A stretch of 64,000 nt of DNA, taken from Stieleria magnilauensis. Its GTDB lineage: Bacteria > Planctomycetota > Planctomycetia > Pirellulales > Pirellulaceae. The stretch covers positions 6,884,233 through 6,948,232 of the forward strand of contig CP036432.1 of NCBI GenBank assembly GCA_007753675.1, given 5' to 3'. Both the position numbers and the translations under genes were made by a program. Positions 7,758-16,364 of the stretch are shown here, in pieces (within the stretch, counting starts at the first letter, position 1; the number at the start of each line of letters is the position of its first letter). The notes below the pieces were generated by a model, which was not told the DNA's origin, did no database searches, and was given only the letters and a program-made list of their open reading frames with translations.

Positions 7758-8766
7758 AACGCTTGGCCGCGAAGCTACCCCGGTTGACCGGTCGGACAAA
7801 GCTCGCACGCAAAAGAACGCCGAAGGCACGGCGGGTAGGATGCCCGTCGACTGAAACCCGTCGGGGACAGGATGTCCGTCGGAGACCGATGGTAGGAAGC
7901 GGGAAGCAAGAGAGGGAGACACGGAGAGGGGGAGACAAGGAGAATGGGAGTGATGATGGTGGTGGAGTAATCGAGCGGGCCATCCTTCGCCGACCGGAGT
8001 GAGGGAGGGATCGACCGAGCGGAGCCGACGGTTGACGGAGGTGGTGACAGCGACCGAAGGATGAGGGTAGCGCCGAGCGCGAGCGAGCAGCACCGACGCC
8101 GAGGGCGGAGCCCGATCAGAACAGTGCGAGGCAGGATGCCGAGCTCCTTATCAAGAAGGGCGAAAGTGACCGCGACGAGCGACAGCGACGTAAGCCGGGA
8201 ACGAGACGCTCGGTCAACCTTCAACCGACAGCTTGTCTGTTCGGCCAAAGCCCTCAGCGAATCACCGACAGGCTCCCCGGCAGTCACGGGCGCATCAATC
8301 TCCGGCGCACGCGACTTCACGCAAAAGGCCGACGCCTCACTCTTCCCATACGTTTTTTGGCTTTCGCCGATTTCGGACTGACGCCGTCACCCGTGACCGT
8401 CCGGTGGCAGTCCGAGAGAAGGCGAGAGTCAAAAAACCAAAGTGCGATCGTTAACACCAAGTGCGTTGACTTTAACGATTGATCCCGAAGCGGTTTTCTA
8501 CTTTCGCAGCGGTTGGCCGATCGACACGCTTGACAGTGAGCGGAAGCTGTCGCGTCATGGAGGGCCGGCCGATCCGTGAGCCCCTGAGCCACGTTTCACC
8601 ATCGCACCGTCAAGGCTCTCGACCGCCAACGACAGCCGACAGGTGCGCAGCTTTCGCGGACCCGACCGGCAAACCGCCGACACCTCTCCCCGCGATCTCT
8701 ACCAGATTCAAAGCACCCAGCATGGGCCGGGCCACCGGTCTGCGCGCACCCAACGGAGCCGACACA
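7758..8766 (+). repeat. Conserved GC-rich non-coding block of unit B
   Basis: This block is equivalent to 1640-2687. The first part (to about 8148) differs from units A and C at scattered bases; from 8149 onward it is identical by eye to unit A (offset 6079). It includes the inverted repeat ATCGTTAA/TTAACGAT at 8447-8479. No credible gene was seen. Confidence 0.75.
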
Positions 8767-10812
8767 ATGAACGAAGACTTCCTCAACGCGATCATCGAAA
8801 ACCCATTCAAGGCTGTCGCCGAATTCTATGCTTCATGCTTGAAGGAAAGCGAGCGAGCCATGGCGTACGTCAATGACGAACTTCATCTCACCAACGAACA
8901 AGCGACCGAACAACAAGTCGGATTTGCCGATCGAACACTCGGCAAGCAGATCCCGCAGCGACGTATCAAGCGTGGTCGTGAAGTCCGCGACGCGCTCGTC
9001 AACGCCGGCCTCTACAAGGCCAACGGACGAGAAACAATGCGTGGCCGTGTCACGGTTTCGATCACCGACAACGAAGGCAGCATCGTCGGCTTGCGTGGCT
9101 ACAAGATCGATGCGCATGCAAGCGGTCCCGACGTGATCGTTGTTGGCGAAGAAGTCAAGACACTGTCCACGAATCACACCAATGACACGAATGAAGACAG
9201 TGCCACCGACACCAAGCCTAAGCCGACAACCCAAGACGAGAACGAACTGATCATCGAAGACAATCAAATCATCTTCATCCGCGATGATCGCCGCTATCGC
9301 ATTCGCGGTCTTGAAAAGAACAAGTCGACGCTGACACTCAAGGTCAACCTGATGGCTTCGCGCGATGACCTCGTTCACATGGACACGCTTGATCTTGTCA
9401 AGGCCCGATCACGAACGTCGTTTATCAAGGCTACCGCGACGGAACTCTACACCGATGCGGACATCATCAAAAAAGACATTGGCACGTTGCTGCTGAAACT
9501 CGAAGCGTTGCAGTCCGATCGCATCGCGGCGTTGAAACAACCGACACGCGTCGAAGTGGAGCTCAGCGATGAAGAACAACGCGAAGCGTTGGGTCTGCTT
9601 CGCTCGCCCAACCTGCTCGAACGCATCGTTGCCGACATGGATGCCTGCGGGATCGTCGGCGAATCCACCAACAAGCTCGCCGGCTATCTGGCCGCGACCA
9701 GCCGCAAGCTTGCCAAACCACTCGCCATTGTGATCCAGTCATCATCCAGTGCCGGCAAGACATCGCTGATGGACGCGGTGCTTTCGATGATGCCAAGCGA
9801 AGACGTCAACCGCTTCAGCGGCATGACCGGTCAGTCGTTGTTCTACCTTGACAGCGACAGCATCAAACACAAGATCCTAGCCATCGCCGAAGACGAAGGC
9901 ATCCGTCAAGCATCTTACGCGCTGAAGCTGCTTCAAAGCGAAGGCGAACTGCGTCACGCCACGGTCGGCCGCGGCGAAGATGGCCGCAGTCAAACCCAAG
10001 AGCACCACGTCGAAGGCCCCACGCAAATCTTCCTCACGACAACAGCCCTCGACATCGACGAAGAACTGATCAATCGGTGCCTGATCTTGACTGTCGATGA
10101 ATCGCGCAATCAGACCGACGCGATCCAAAACATCCAACGCGATGCGCGCGCAGCCGTGCTCAGTCAATCCAACGAACTCAAACGCAACATTCGCGAGCTG
10201 CATAAAAACGCACAACGACTGATCCGTCCGCTCACGATCGTCAATCCCTACGCGCCCCAGCTGACCTTCGCCAACTACAAAACCAGGCTTCGCCGTGATC
10301 ACGAAAAGTATCTCACGCTGATCGACACAATCGCCCTGCTGCATCAACACGGCCGCGAAGTCAAAACCGTTGACCACAACGATCAATCGATCGAGTACAT
10401 TGAAGTCACCCAAAATGACATCGCCGTTGCCAACGGCATCGCGGGTCTGGTTCTCGGGCGCAGCCTTGATGAACTCGCACCACAGACTCGCAATCTACTC
10501 GGCCTGCTCAACGACTACGTCACCGACACGGCCAAAGCGAACGCGGTTCCCCGCGACGCAGTCCGCTTCACGCGTCGCGACATCCGTGAAGCAACCGCGA
10601 TCGGCAACAGCCAATTGAGCATTCACTTAAACCGTCTTGTCGATCTCGAATACGTCCACGTTCATCGCGGCAAAAACGGTCAGCGATACGTCTACGAGCT
10701 GCTCTACTGCGGCGAAGGCCGCGAGGGTCAACCGTTTATGATGGGACTGATCGATCCCAGCAAGCTCACCGAACCTGCAACTACAACCAAAACCTTCCGG
10801 GCCACCAAGTAA
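8767..10812 (+). CDS. Primase/AAA+-like P-loop ATPase of the tip-cassette module (unit B)
   Basis: This is the second copy of the 681-residue ATPase at 2688-4733, with the same start context (GGAG, 8 bases, ATG), Walker A-like SSSAGKT, Walker B-like ILAIAEDE, sensor and winged-helix end. The only protein difference is Thr90 instead of Ile90. Both copies are intact, so neither has begun to decay, which fits recent copying or selection for function. The role is inferred to be DNA handling together with the recombinase 291 bases downstream. Confidence 0.75.
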   Translation: MNEDFLNAIIENPFKAVAEFYASCLKESERAMAYVNDELHLTNEQATEQQVGFADRTLGKQIPQRRIKRGREVRDALVNAGLYKANGRETMRGRVTVSITDNEGSIVGLRGYKIDAHASGPDVIVVGEEVKTLSTNHTNDTNEDSATDTKPKPTTQDENELIIEDNQIIFIRDDRRYRIRGLEKNKSTLTLKVNLMASRDDLVHMDTLDLVKARSRTSFIKATATELYTDADIIKKDIGTLLLKLEALQSDRIAALKQPTRVEVELSDEEQREALGLLRSPNLLERIVADMDACGIVGESTNKLAGYLAATSRKLAKPLAIVIQSSSSAGKTSLMDAVLSMMPSEDVNRFSGMTGQSLFYLDSDSIKHKILAIAEDEGIRQASYALKLLQSEGELRHATVGRGEDGRSQTQEHHVEGPTQIFLTTTALDIDEELINRCLILTVDESRNQTDAIQNIQRDARAAVLSQSNELKRNIRELHKNAQRLIRPLTIVNPYAPQLTFANYKTRLRRDHEKYLTLIDTIALLHQHGREVKTVDHNDQSIEYIEVTQNDIAVANGIAGLVLGRSLDELAPQTRNLLGLLNDYVTDTAKANAVPRDAVRFTRRDIREATAIGNSQLSIHLNRLVDLEYVHVHRGKNGQRYVYELLYCGEGREGQPFMMGLIDPSKLTEPATTTKTFRATK

Positions 10813-11103
10813 GCTTCCGGCCCTAGCCAAAACCTGCCGCCCTGCTTTCCGGCGGCTTCCACCGACCTTCAACCCGCTTCCGATTCACCCAAGTCGTTGT
10901 ACCGCAACGACCTAGCCTCTCTGGCGTCAAACCTGATGCCAAAACCTCGCAAGGCCCCCTTATTGAAAGCCTTGTCATAGCTGCATCGCCGCGTTGGTGA
11001 TGCCGTCTTCTTCGGCCGAGTGACGTTCACCCGACCGCTTTCACCCCGATCGAGCACGCCCGGCTACCGGTGCGCGCCGATCACAACCAAAGGATGCAAA
11101 TCC

Positions 11104-12084
11104 ATGTCCCAAGTTCCTCTTCCCACCGTCCTGCTGTCTCGCTACTTCAGTTATCTCAAGATGAACAACTGGTCGACCAACACCCTCTCGCGCCGCGACT
11201 ATGTCTTGAACAAGTTCATTAGCTGGTCAAGCGAACGCGGAATCGACACGGTGACTGAGATCACATCCGATCTACTCGCTGCTTACCGACGTTGGCTTTA
11301 TCACTATCGCAACGAGCGTACCGGCAAGCCACTCAAGTTCTGCACTCAAGCAAGTTATCTCTCAACGGTCGCGCACTGGCTCGGTTGGCTCAATGAACAA
11401 GGCTGGATTGAAACTGACCCATCAACAAATCTCGAACTGCCTAAAGAAGAACAACGCTTACCGTCATCGCATCTGACGATCGATGAAATCGAAGCGCTGC
11501 TCAGTTCCGTCGATCTCACAACACCAACCGGTCTTCGCGACCGCGCAATCTTGGAACTGTTATATGCCACCGGCATGCGACGCGCGGAGTTGATCGCACT
11601 GAAGCTTGACGACATCAACCACGAGTCTGGTCTTGCCATGATCCGCCAAGGCAAAGGCCGCAAGGACCGCGTGGTCCCCACCGGCAAGCGTGCCCTCCAG
11701 TGGCTGATGAAATACCTTCACGACGGCCGTCCTGCGCTGATCGCTGAAGACACGCAAGTGATCTTCTTAACGACCCGCGGCAACGCGTTCCACCCCGTCA
11801 CGCTCAGTCAGCTCGTCAGAAGCTACCTGACCGCGTCCGGCATCACGAAGCCGGGCAGTTGTCACATGCTTCGTCACACGACGGCCACGCTGATGCTCGA
11901 AGGCGGCGCGGATCTGCGTTCGATTCAAACGCTCTTGGGTCACGAGCAGCTCAACACGACGCAAATCTACACCCACGTCTCGATCAAACGCCTCCGCGAA
12001 GTCCACGACAAAACCCATCCGGGATCCAAGGACCGACCACCGCAATCAGATCCCAACAAGTCCGACGACAAACCCACCGAGTAG
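11104..12084 (+). CDS. XerC/D-like tyrosine recombinase (unit B)
   Basis: This second copy of the 326-residue recombinase is identical in protein to 5025-6005. It has the full Arg-Lys-His-Arg-His-Tyr active site (R159, H254, R257, H280, Y289). It lies between the unit B ATPase and the double-hairpin site at 12098-12176. Two intact, identical recombinases in a 14-kb stretch make recombination between units plausible without any outside integrase. Confidence 0.93.
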   Translation: MSQVPLPTVLLSRYFSYLKMNNWSTNTLSRRDYVLNKFISWSSERGIDTVTEITSDLLAAYRRWLYHYRNERTGKPLKFCTQASYLSTVAHWLGWLNEQGWIETDPSTNLELPKEEQRLPSSHLTIDEIEALLSSVDLTTPTGLRDRAILELLYATGMRRAELIALKLDDINHESGLAMIRQGKGRKDRVVPTGKRALQWLMKYLHDGRPALIAEDTQVIFLTTRGNAFHPVTLSQLVRSYLTASGITKPGSCHMLRHTTATLMLEGGADLRSIQTLLGHEQLNTTQIYTHVSIKRLREVHDKTHPGSKDRPPQSDPNKSDDKPTE

Positions 12085-12097
12085 TCGATCGATCCAC

Positions 12098-12176
12098 TAC
12101 AATATCGGGATGCTCTGTCATCGATCATCCCGCCGCCAAAACCTTCGCCAACGTCTCGCGCGCACCCGCGCGCGAG
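12098..12176 (+). repeat. Double-hairpin site B
   Basis: This is an identical copy of the site at 6019-6097: TACAAT, a CGGGATG/CATCCCG hairpin (12106-12132) and a CTCGCGCGC/GCGCGCGAG hairpin (12155-12176). It stands 13 bases after the recombinase stop and about 130 bases before the Rhs core fragment. Confidence 0.6.
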
Positions 12177-13249
12177 GCGTGAAACCGTGCGCCGATTTAA
12201 ATTCAAACCGTAGCTGCAAAACGCTTCGTCAACCAACTTGCTCGCCCGGCAAATCACGCCCTGAAAACGACAGGCCATCTATCAAGTTCACGGTTCGCTA
12301 TCTCCGCGGCCAACAGTACAGTGTTACGGCGCTGACCGATTCAACAGGCACGATCAAGGAACAGTACGCGTATGATGCCTATGGCAATCTCTCGATCTTC
12401 GATTCAAGCGGAACTGCGCGTACGAGCAGTGCCGAAGGCAACCGCTACGCGTACACCGGACGCGAGTACGACGACGTTCTCGATCTGTATCATTACCGCG
12501 CCCGCATGTACGACTCGATCGCCGGCCGATTCTGCTCCAGAGACCAAATAGGGTACTACGACGGGATGAATCTGGTTCAATATGGTCATGGACGTCCCAC
12601 AATTGCCGTTGACTACACCGGATACGAGGGAGTCATGACAAGTGACTGTGGTAGCACGGAGATAACTAGCACGTTCGGCCCAACATTTGTTTCAGGGATG
12701 CCGTGGAGCAATGGACCTGCGGACGGAGGTTTCGCGGTAACGGTTCCAGATATCGACATGGACTGCAATTGCTCACCGTGCTGTAGTGATGGAAAGTTTT
12801 ACGTAAGCAGTATTTCGTTTTCCATTACCATGACGATCTTTATCGATGTTGCGAAAATATTGGAGTACAACCGGACGCGAACGCCCCCCGCGCCGCCGCT
12901 AACGCTTGAGGGAATCTATGGTCATGAACAGCAGCACGTGATGAACATGAGCTTCTGGTGGGCAACGGAAGGCAGTTCCCAAATTGGCGATGCACTTTCA
13001 GGATTGGGGAATGGCGAGTTCTCTCCAATCATTAGTACCGAGGCCGGGTGTGAGGCGTCTTGCCTTGACTTTAAGGACGCCCTGAGAAGTATCGTTGTCA
13101 CTGCGTACCTTTCGCAGACTCACACCGCTCCGAACCCGCCACCCTTCCCGCAACCACGTGTTCCCAGCCCACCCTTAGGCCCCTCTCCAATGCCACCTCA
13201 CCCGATACCGTTTGTTCCTGGAGATGATGATGTTGAAGTGCTTTATTAA
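12110..13249 (+). CDS. Orphan Rhs C-terminal core fragment with tip B (HExxH metallopeptidase-like)
   Basis: Like unit A, this open frame lacks a believable start, and the Rhs core begins part-way (SVTALTDSTGTIKEQYAYDAYG, YHYRARMYD, GRFCSRDQIGY). The tip of about 210 residues has a CNCSPCC cluster, then H272-E273-x-x-H276 (YGHEQQHVMN), the zinc-binding motif of many metallopeptidases, then a Cys pair (CEASC) and a Pro-rich tail. A peptidase toxin acting on cell-envelope targets is the simplest reading. The stop overlaps the start of the next gene, the usual toxin-immunity arrangement. The missing N-terminus suggests a displaced, silent tip. Confidence 0.72.
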   Translation: MLCHRSSRRQNLRQRLARTRARGVKPCADLNSNRSCKTLRQPTCSPGKSRPENDRPSIKFTVRYLRGQQYSVTALTDSTGTIKEQYAYDAYGNLSIFDSSGTARTSSAEGNRYAYTGREYDDVLDLYHYRARMYDSIAGRFCSRDQIGYYDGMNLVQYGHGRPTIAVDYTGYEGVMTSDCGSTEITSTFGPTFVSGMPWSNGPADGGFAVTVPDIDMDCNCSPCCSDGKFYVSSISFSITMTIFIDVAKILEYNRTRTPPAPPLTLEGIYGHEQQHVMNMSFWWATEGSSQIGDALSGLGNGEFSPIISTEAGCEASCLDFKDALRSIVVTAYLSQTHTAPNPPPFPQPRVPSPPLGPSPMPPHPIPFVPGDDDVEVLY

Positions 13250-13742
13250 TTGGGCAGATCCAGCGGTCCGTTTTGTCGCCTTGTTGGTGTTGGCTCTTGG
13301 AGTAGCGGTCATCTTAGAGCGACAAATTGAGGCAGAACCGGGAGAATCAACAAGTCCGAACGCAATTCCACCGCGCATGCTTGAAGGGCTTTTTGACAAA
13401 AAGCTGCCAGTAGGTGGAATGGCAGGCTACTCTGGGAAGATCTACAAATCTGAAAATGCGGGTGACTTTTTTACCTACTCTTCGGTAGTTCTCAACAAAG
13501 ACTGTGCTGTTGTTTTTGTTTACAGGTCTGCCCAATCGAGGCCCATGGAAAAGTTAACTGAAGCAAAGAACCTTCACGAGCTTTATCGACACTCGGTGCT
13601 GCGTCAGCGTGATATGCATTCCGACTGGCAGATGAGACGAGCCGGAAGCTATCGCCTTCCCCTGAGGAAGGAATCAAGGGTTTCGGGTACCGAAAGTCAA
13701 AGCACAAACGAATCGAATGGGCCAGGTTTCTTAGATGAGTAA
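13230..13742 (+). CDS. Candidate immunity protein B, membrane-anchored
   Basis: This protein of about 170 residues overlaps the tip B stop by 20 bases. Three consecutive ATG codons (13224, 13227, 13230) follow GGAG at 13220-13223; the last gives the best spacing. A hydrophobic segment (FVALLVLALGVAVI, about residues 13-28) is followed by a polar region, consistent with a signal anchor and a periplasmic domain. No family was recognised. The last 228 bases recur exactly at the window start (1-213 and 1524-1541), where an IS3 splits them. The C-terminal 60 residues are rich in charged and Ser residues. Confidence 0.6.
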   Translation: MLKCFINWADPAVRFVALLVLALGVAVILERQIEAEPGESTSPNAIPPRMLEGLFDKKLPVGGMAGYSGKIYKSENAGDFFTYSSVVLNKDCAVVFVYRSAQSRPMEKLTEAKNLHELYRHSVLRQRDMHSDWQMRRAGSYRLPLRKESRVSGTESQSTNESNGPGFLDE

Positions 13743-13797
13743 CCGATGCGATTAAAATTCGCACAGCGCCACCGCAAGGCGGCGTTCTCTTTCTGTC

Positions 13798-13840
13798 GGC
13801 GGACGATTGACGTGATCACAGGACTGAGCCGACTTCCGCC
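13798..13840 (+). repeat. Unit-start element C
   Basis: This is the same 43-bp inverted-repeat element as at 1597-1639 and identical to it. It stands 55 bases after the immunity B stop. Confidence 0.7.
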
Positions 13841-14865
13841 GCAATGGATGGCCCACCTGCCTCACTACGCTTGGCGGTTACGATGACCGCCTGCTGTCTT
13901 CGGCACGATGCCGGACCTCGCACCATCCGGCACGAAAGAACGCCGAAGGCACGGCGGGTAGGATGCCCGTCGACTGAAACCCGTCGGGGACAGGATGTCC
14001 GTCGGAGAACGATGGCAGGGAGCGGGAAGCAAGAAAGGGAGACACGGAGAGGGGGAGACAAGGAGAGTGGGAGTGATGATGGTCGTGGAGTAATCGAGCG
14101 GGCCATCGTTCGGCGACCGGAGTGAGGGAGGGATCGACCGAGCGGAGCCGACGGTCGACGGAGGTGGTGACAGCGACCGAAGGATGAGGGTAGCGCCGAG
14201 CGCAGCGAGCACCACCGACGCCGAGGGCGGAGCCCGATGAGAACAGTGCGAGGCAGGATGCCGAGCTCGATATCAAGAAGGGCGCAAGTGACCGCGACGA
14301 GCGACAGCGACGTAAGCCGGGAACGAGACGCTCGGCGAACCATCAACCGACAGCTTGTCTGTTCGGCCAAAGCCCGCTGCGAATCTCCGACAGGCTCCCC
14401 CGGCGCGGAACCGCCCAGGCTGACCAACAACAGCCGATCCAAGCCGGCCGCTCACTCTTCCCCCTACGTTTTTTGGCTTTCGCCGAGCCGGACTGACGCC
14501 GTCACCCGTGACCCTCCGGTGGCAGTCCGAGAGAAGGCGAGAGGCGAAAAACGCCCACGTGCGATCGTTAACACCAAGTGCGTTGACTTTAACGATTGAT
14601 CCCGATGCGGTTTTCTACTTTCGCGGCGGTTGGCGAATTGCTCTGTTGACAACCAGGCGGAGCTGTCGCGTCATCGAGGTGGTCCACGCTCTCGGGCTCA
14701 TTGAGCTTGATCGCCATCGCCACCGATCAAGGCCGCCGCCATCAGTGACAACCGAGGGACACGCAGCGCAGCCGGCCGGATCGCCAAGCCCACGCGACTC
14801 CGACGGCGTGGATCTTTTCCCACGCGACCGCGCGATCGCAACGTTCCCAACTCAAGGTCAACCCG
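13841..14865 (+). repeat. Conserved non-coding block of unit C
   Basis: From 13725 to 14284 this equals 1524-2083. Beyond that it diverges from A and B by scattered changes but keeps the ATCGTTAA/TTAACGAT repeat at 14564-14596 and the following 100 bases. After about 14690 it loses similarity to the A and B leader and runs directly to a recombinase gene; the ATPase gene of the other units is missing. No other gene was seen. Confidence 0.7.
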
Positions 14866-15431
14866 ATGGCTTCGACGTTACAAACGCAAGTTCAAAGCTA
14901 CATCGCTCACCTTCAACGCTCCGGACACAAACGACGCGTCGTCAACACCACCAAGAAGCAACTCGATTACTTCGTCACGTGGTGCCAAACGCTATCGATC
15001 GACTCGACAGATCAGCTCAGCGACATCACCGCCAGCGACTACCTCGAACACCTTCAAAACGAAACTGATTTACTCAACGGTTCGGTGATTGGAACCCGCA
15101 TCGTTCGTGAACGCATCACCTAGCTCCGCCGCTTGCTCGAATGGCTCGCACGAGACGCCACTTTCTCAAGCGATATCGCATCGACGGTCCCCACGGTCGA
15201 CAAACGCGGCAAAGTGAACTTGCCAAACACGTGCACCTACAACCAAAACCTTCCGGCCTAAGAGCAAGAGCTTCCGGGCCAAACGGCCAAGCTGATGGGT
15301 CACTTCTGGCCGGGTTCCGTCGACCTTCTGGCGCCTTCCGATTCACCCAAACCCCTGCGAGAAGTCCACAGCCGCACCCACCCAGGTGCACACGAACGTC
15401 TCCCCAAATCAGAAAACCGACCTTCTGGATA
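14866..15431 (+). pseudogene. Broken tyrosine recombinase of unit C
   Basis: ATG 14866 (AAGG eight bases upstream) opens 85 residues resembling a recombinase SAM-like N-terminal domain (MASTLQTQVQSYIAHLQ), different in sequence from the unit A/B enzyme. A TAG at 15121-15123 stops it, yet the same frame continues as LRRLLEWLARD to a TAA near 15240. A second stretch near 15357-15431 reads LREVHSRTHPG, matching the tail LREVHDKTHPG of the intact recombinases. The catalytic middle with the Tyr domain is gone. This is therefore a relic of a related but distinct recombinase, with a nonsense change and an internal deletion. Confidence 0.75.
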
Positions 15432-15444
15432 ACGGTTTATGGGG

Positions 15445-15482
15445 TACAATGTCGGGTCGTGGATTGTGCCGTTCCCCGACAT
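15445..15482 (+). repeat. Hairpin site C1 (left of the toxin-antitoxin cassette)
   Basis: TACAAT (15445-15450) overlaps ATGTCGGG (15449-15456), which pairs perfectly with CCCGACAT (15475-15482). It sits 13 bases after the end of the recombinase relic, the same position as hairpin 1 in units A and B. The second GC hairpin is absent here. It forms the left border of the VapBC-like cassette. Confidence 0.55.
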
Positions 15483-15510
15483 CTGATCACGGACCTGAGA
15501 GACGTAAAAA

Positions 15511-15741
15511 ATGAGTCGGATCTCCGAAGAACTCGATGCAAAACTCAATGAGCTTGATCCACTGCGGGCGAAAAGCCTAATCATCCTCGTACGCCGTGCA
15601 ATCAAAGAGGTTGAGCAGATTGAGCCCTCGTCTCTATCTGATTGGCCGGAAGGCTATTTTGAGCAGACTGCGGGTTCGTTTTCGGATGAACCTTTGGAGC
15701 GATCCCCGCAAGGGGCACCAACCATCCGCGATAGCTGGTGA
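15511..15741 (+). CDS. VapB-like antitoxin of a type II toxin-antitoxin pair
   Basis: This 76-residue protein stops at a TGA that overlaps the toxin start (TGATG), the typical antitoxin-toxin layout. The first half (MSRISEELDAKLNELD...) is helical and charged; the C-terminal half has the acidic-aromatic stretch (DWPEGYFEQ) often seen in antitoxins that wrap a PIN toxin. No clear DNA-binding fold could be assigned by eye. It should neutralise the following PIN-domain protein and may repress the operon. The GAGAG at 15497-15501 is a weak ribosome site. Confidence 0.7.
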   Translation: MSRISEELDAKLNELDPLRAKSLIILVRRAIKEVEQIEPSSLSDWPEGYFEQTAGSFSDEPLERSPQGAPTIRDSW

Positions 15742-16139
15742 TGCGATATCTGTTAGACACCAACGCGTGGATTCAATATCTAAAGGTACCTGCGAGCCCA
15801 ATCGCGGTGAAACTTGCATCATTGAGTCCGGCCGATATTGTCACCTGCTCGATCGTCCGCAGCGAGCTACTCCACGGGGCAGAGAAATATGGCAACCGGT
15901 TGCGACGAGTCTCGTTAGTGGAGGCCACCTTAGCCCCCTTCATTTCGTTCCCGTTTGATGACGATGACGCGCGCGAATACGCAAGACTTCGTCATTCGCT
16001 CGAACTTTCAGGAAACCTCATCGGTCCCTACGATCTGCAAATTGCAGCGGTCTGCCTCCGGCATGACTTCACCTTGGTGACGAACAACACCCGTGAATTC
16101 TCGCGGGTGACTGGGTTGCGAGTGGAAGACTGGCAATAG
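15741..16139 (+). CDS. VapC-like PIN-domain toxin (ribonuclease)
   Basis: This 132-residue PIN-domain protein begins MRYLLDTNAWI. The acidic metal-binding residues D6, E42 (SELLHGAEK) and D98 (GPYDLQIAA) and the TNN motif at 114-116 are present and correctly spaced for VapC family Mg2+-dependent RNases. ATG 15741 overlaps the antitoxin stop; GTG 15738 is an alternative. The pair sits between two copies of the TACAAT hairpin and is absent from units A and B, so it looks like a separately acquired cassette that could stabilise the array. Confidence 0.88.
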   Translation: MRYLLDTNAWIQYLKVPASPIAVKLASLSPADIVTCSIVRSELLHGAEKYGNRLRRVSLVEATLAPFISFPFDDDDAREYARLRHSLELSGNLIGPYDLQIAAVCLRHDFTLVTNNTREFSRVTGLRVEDWQ

Positions 16140-16166
16140 CGACCAGGCCCCTATGCCGTCAATGCC

Positions 16167-16246
16167 TTACAATGGCGGGATGCTCCGCAAGTCACCATCC
16201 CGCCGTCACAATCTTCAACGCCATCTCGCGCACACATGCGCGCGAG
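16167..16246 (+). repeat. Double-hairpin site C2 (right of the toxin-antitoxin cassette)
   Basis: TTACAAT is followed by GGCGGGATG (16174-16182) and CATCCCGCC (16196-16204), a 9-bp stem with a 13-base loop as in unit A. Hairpin 2 is CTCGCGC (16225-16231) with GCGCGAG (16240-16246). It precedes the tip C Rhs fragment just as in the other units. A further short block, CGCAAATCACGCCCTGAAA, is shared with the other units downstream of the hairpins. Confidence 0.6.
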
Positions 16247-16364
16247 GCGAAATCTCATGAGGCCCCTCAATTCTGAATCATAGCCGCAGATTGGCCTCTC
16301 CTTCGCGTCGCTCGCCCCGCAAATCACGCCCTGAAAGTGGCGTGTCACTTACAACCCTCGCCCG

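Larger units (their letters stand above)
8149..12320 (+). repeat. Module B, a near-perfect copy of 2070-6241
   Basis: About 4.17 kb carrying the ATPase, the recombinase and the double hairpin matches 2070-6241 at a constant offset of 6079 bases. The only difference I found is T2956 against C9035 (Ile90/Thr in the ATPase). The match stops sharply inside the Rhs core (after ...CAACAGTACAG), beyond which the two units differ at many synonymous positions and then have unrelated tips. A very recent duplication or ongoing gene conversion is implied. Confidence 0.9.

Noticed and set aside
15434..16250. A true integron with attC sites
   Set aside because: The recombinases look like ordinary XerC/D-type enzymes and the hairpins lack the attC core-site consensus; only a loose analogy is claimed.
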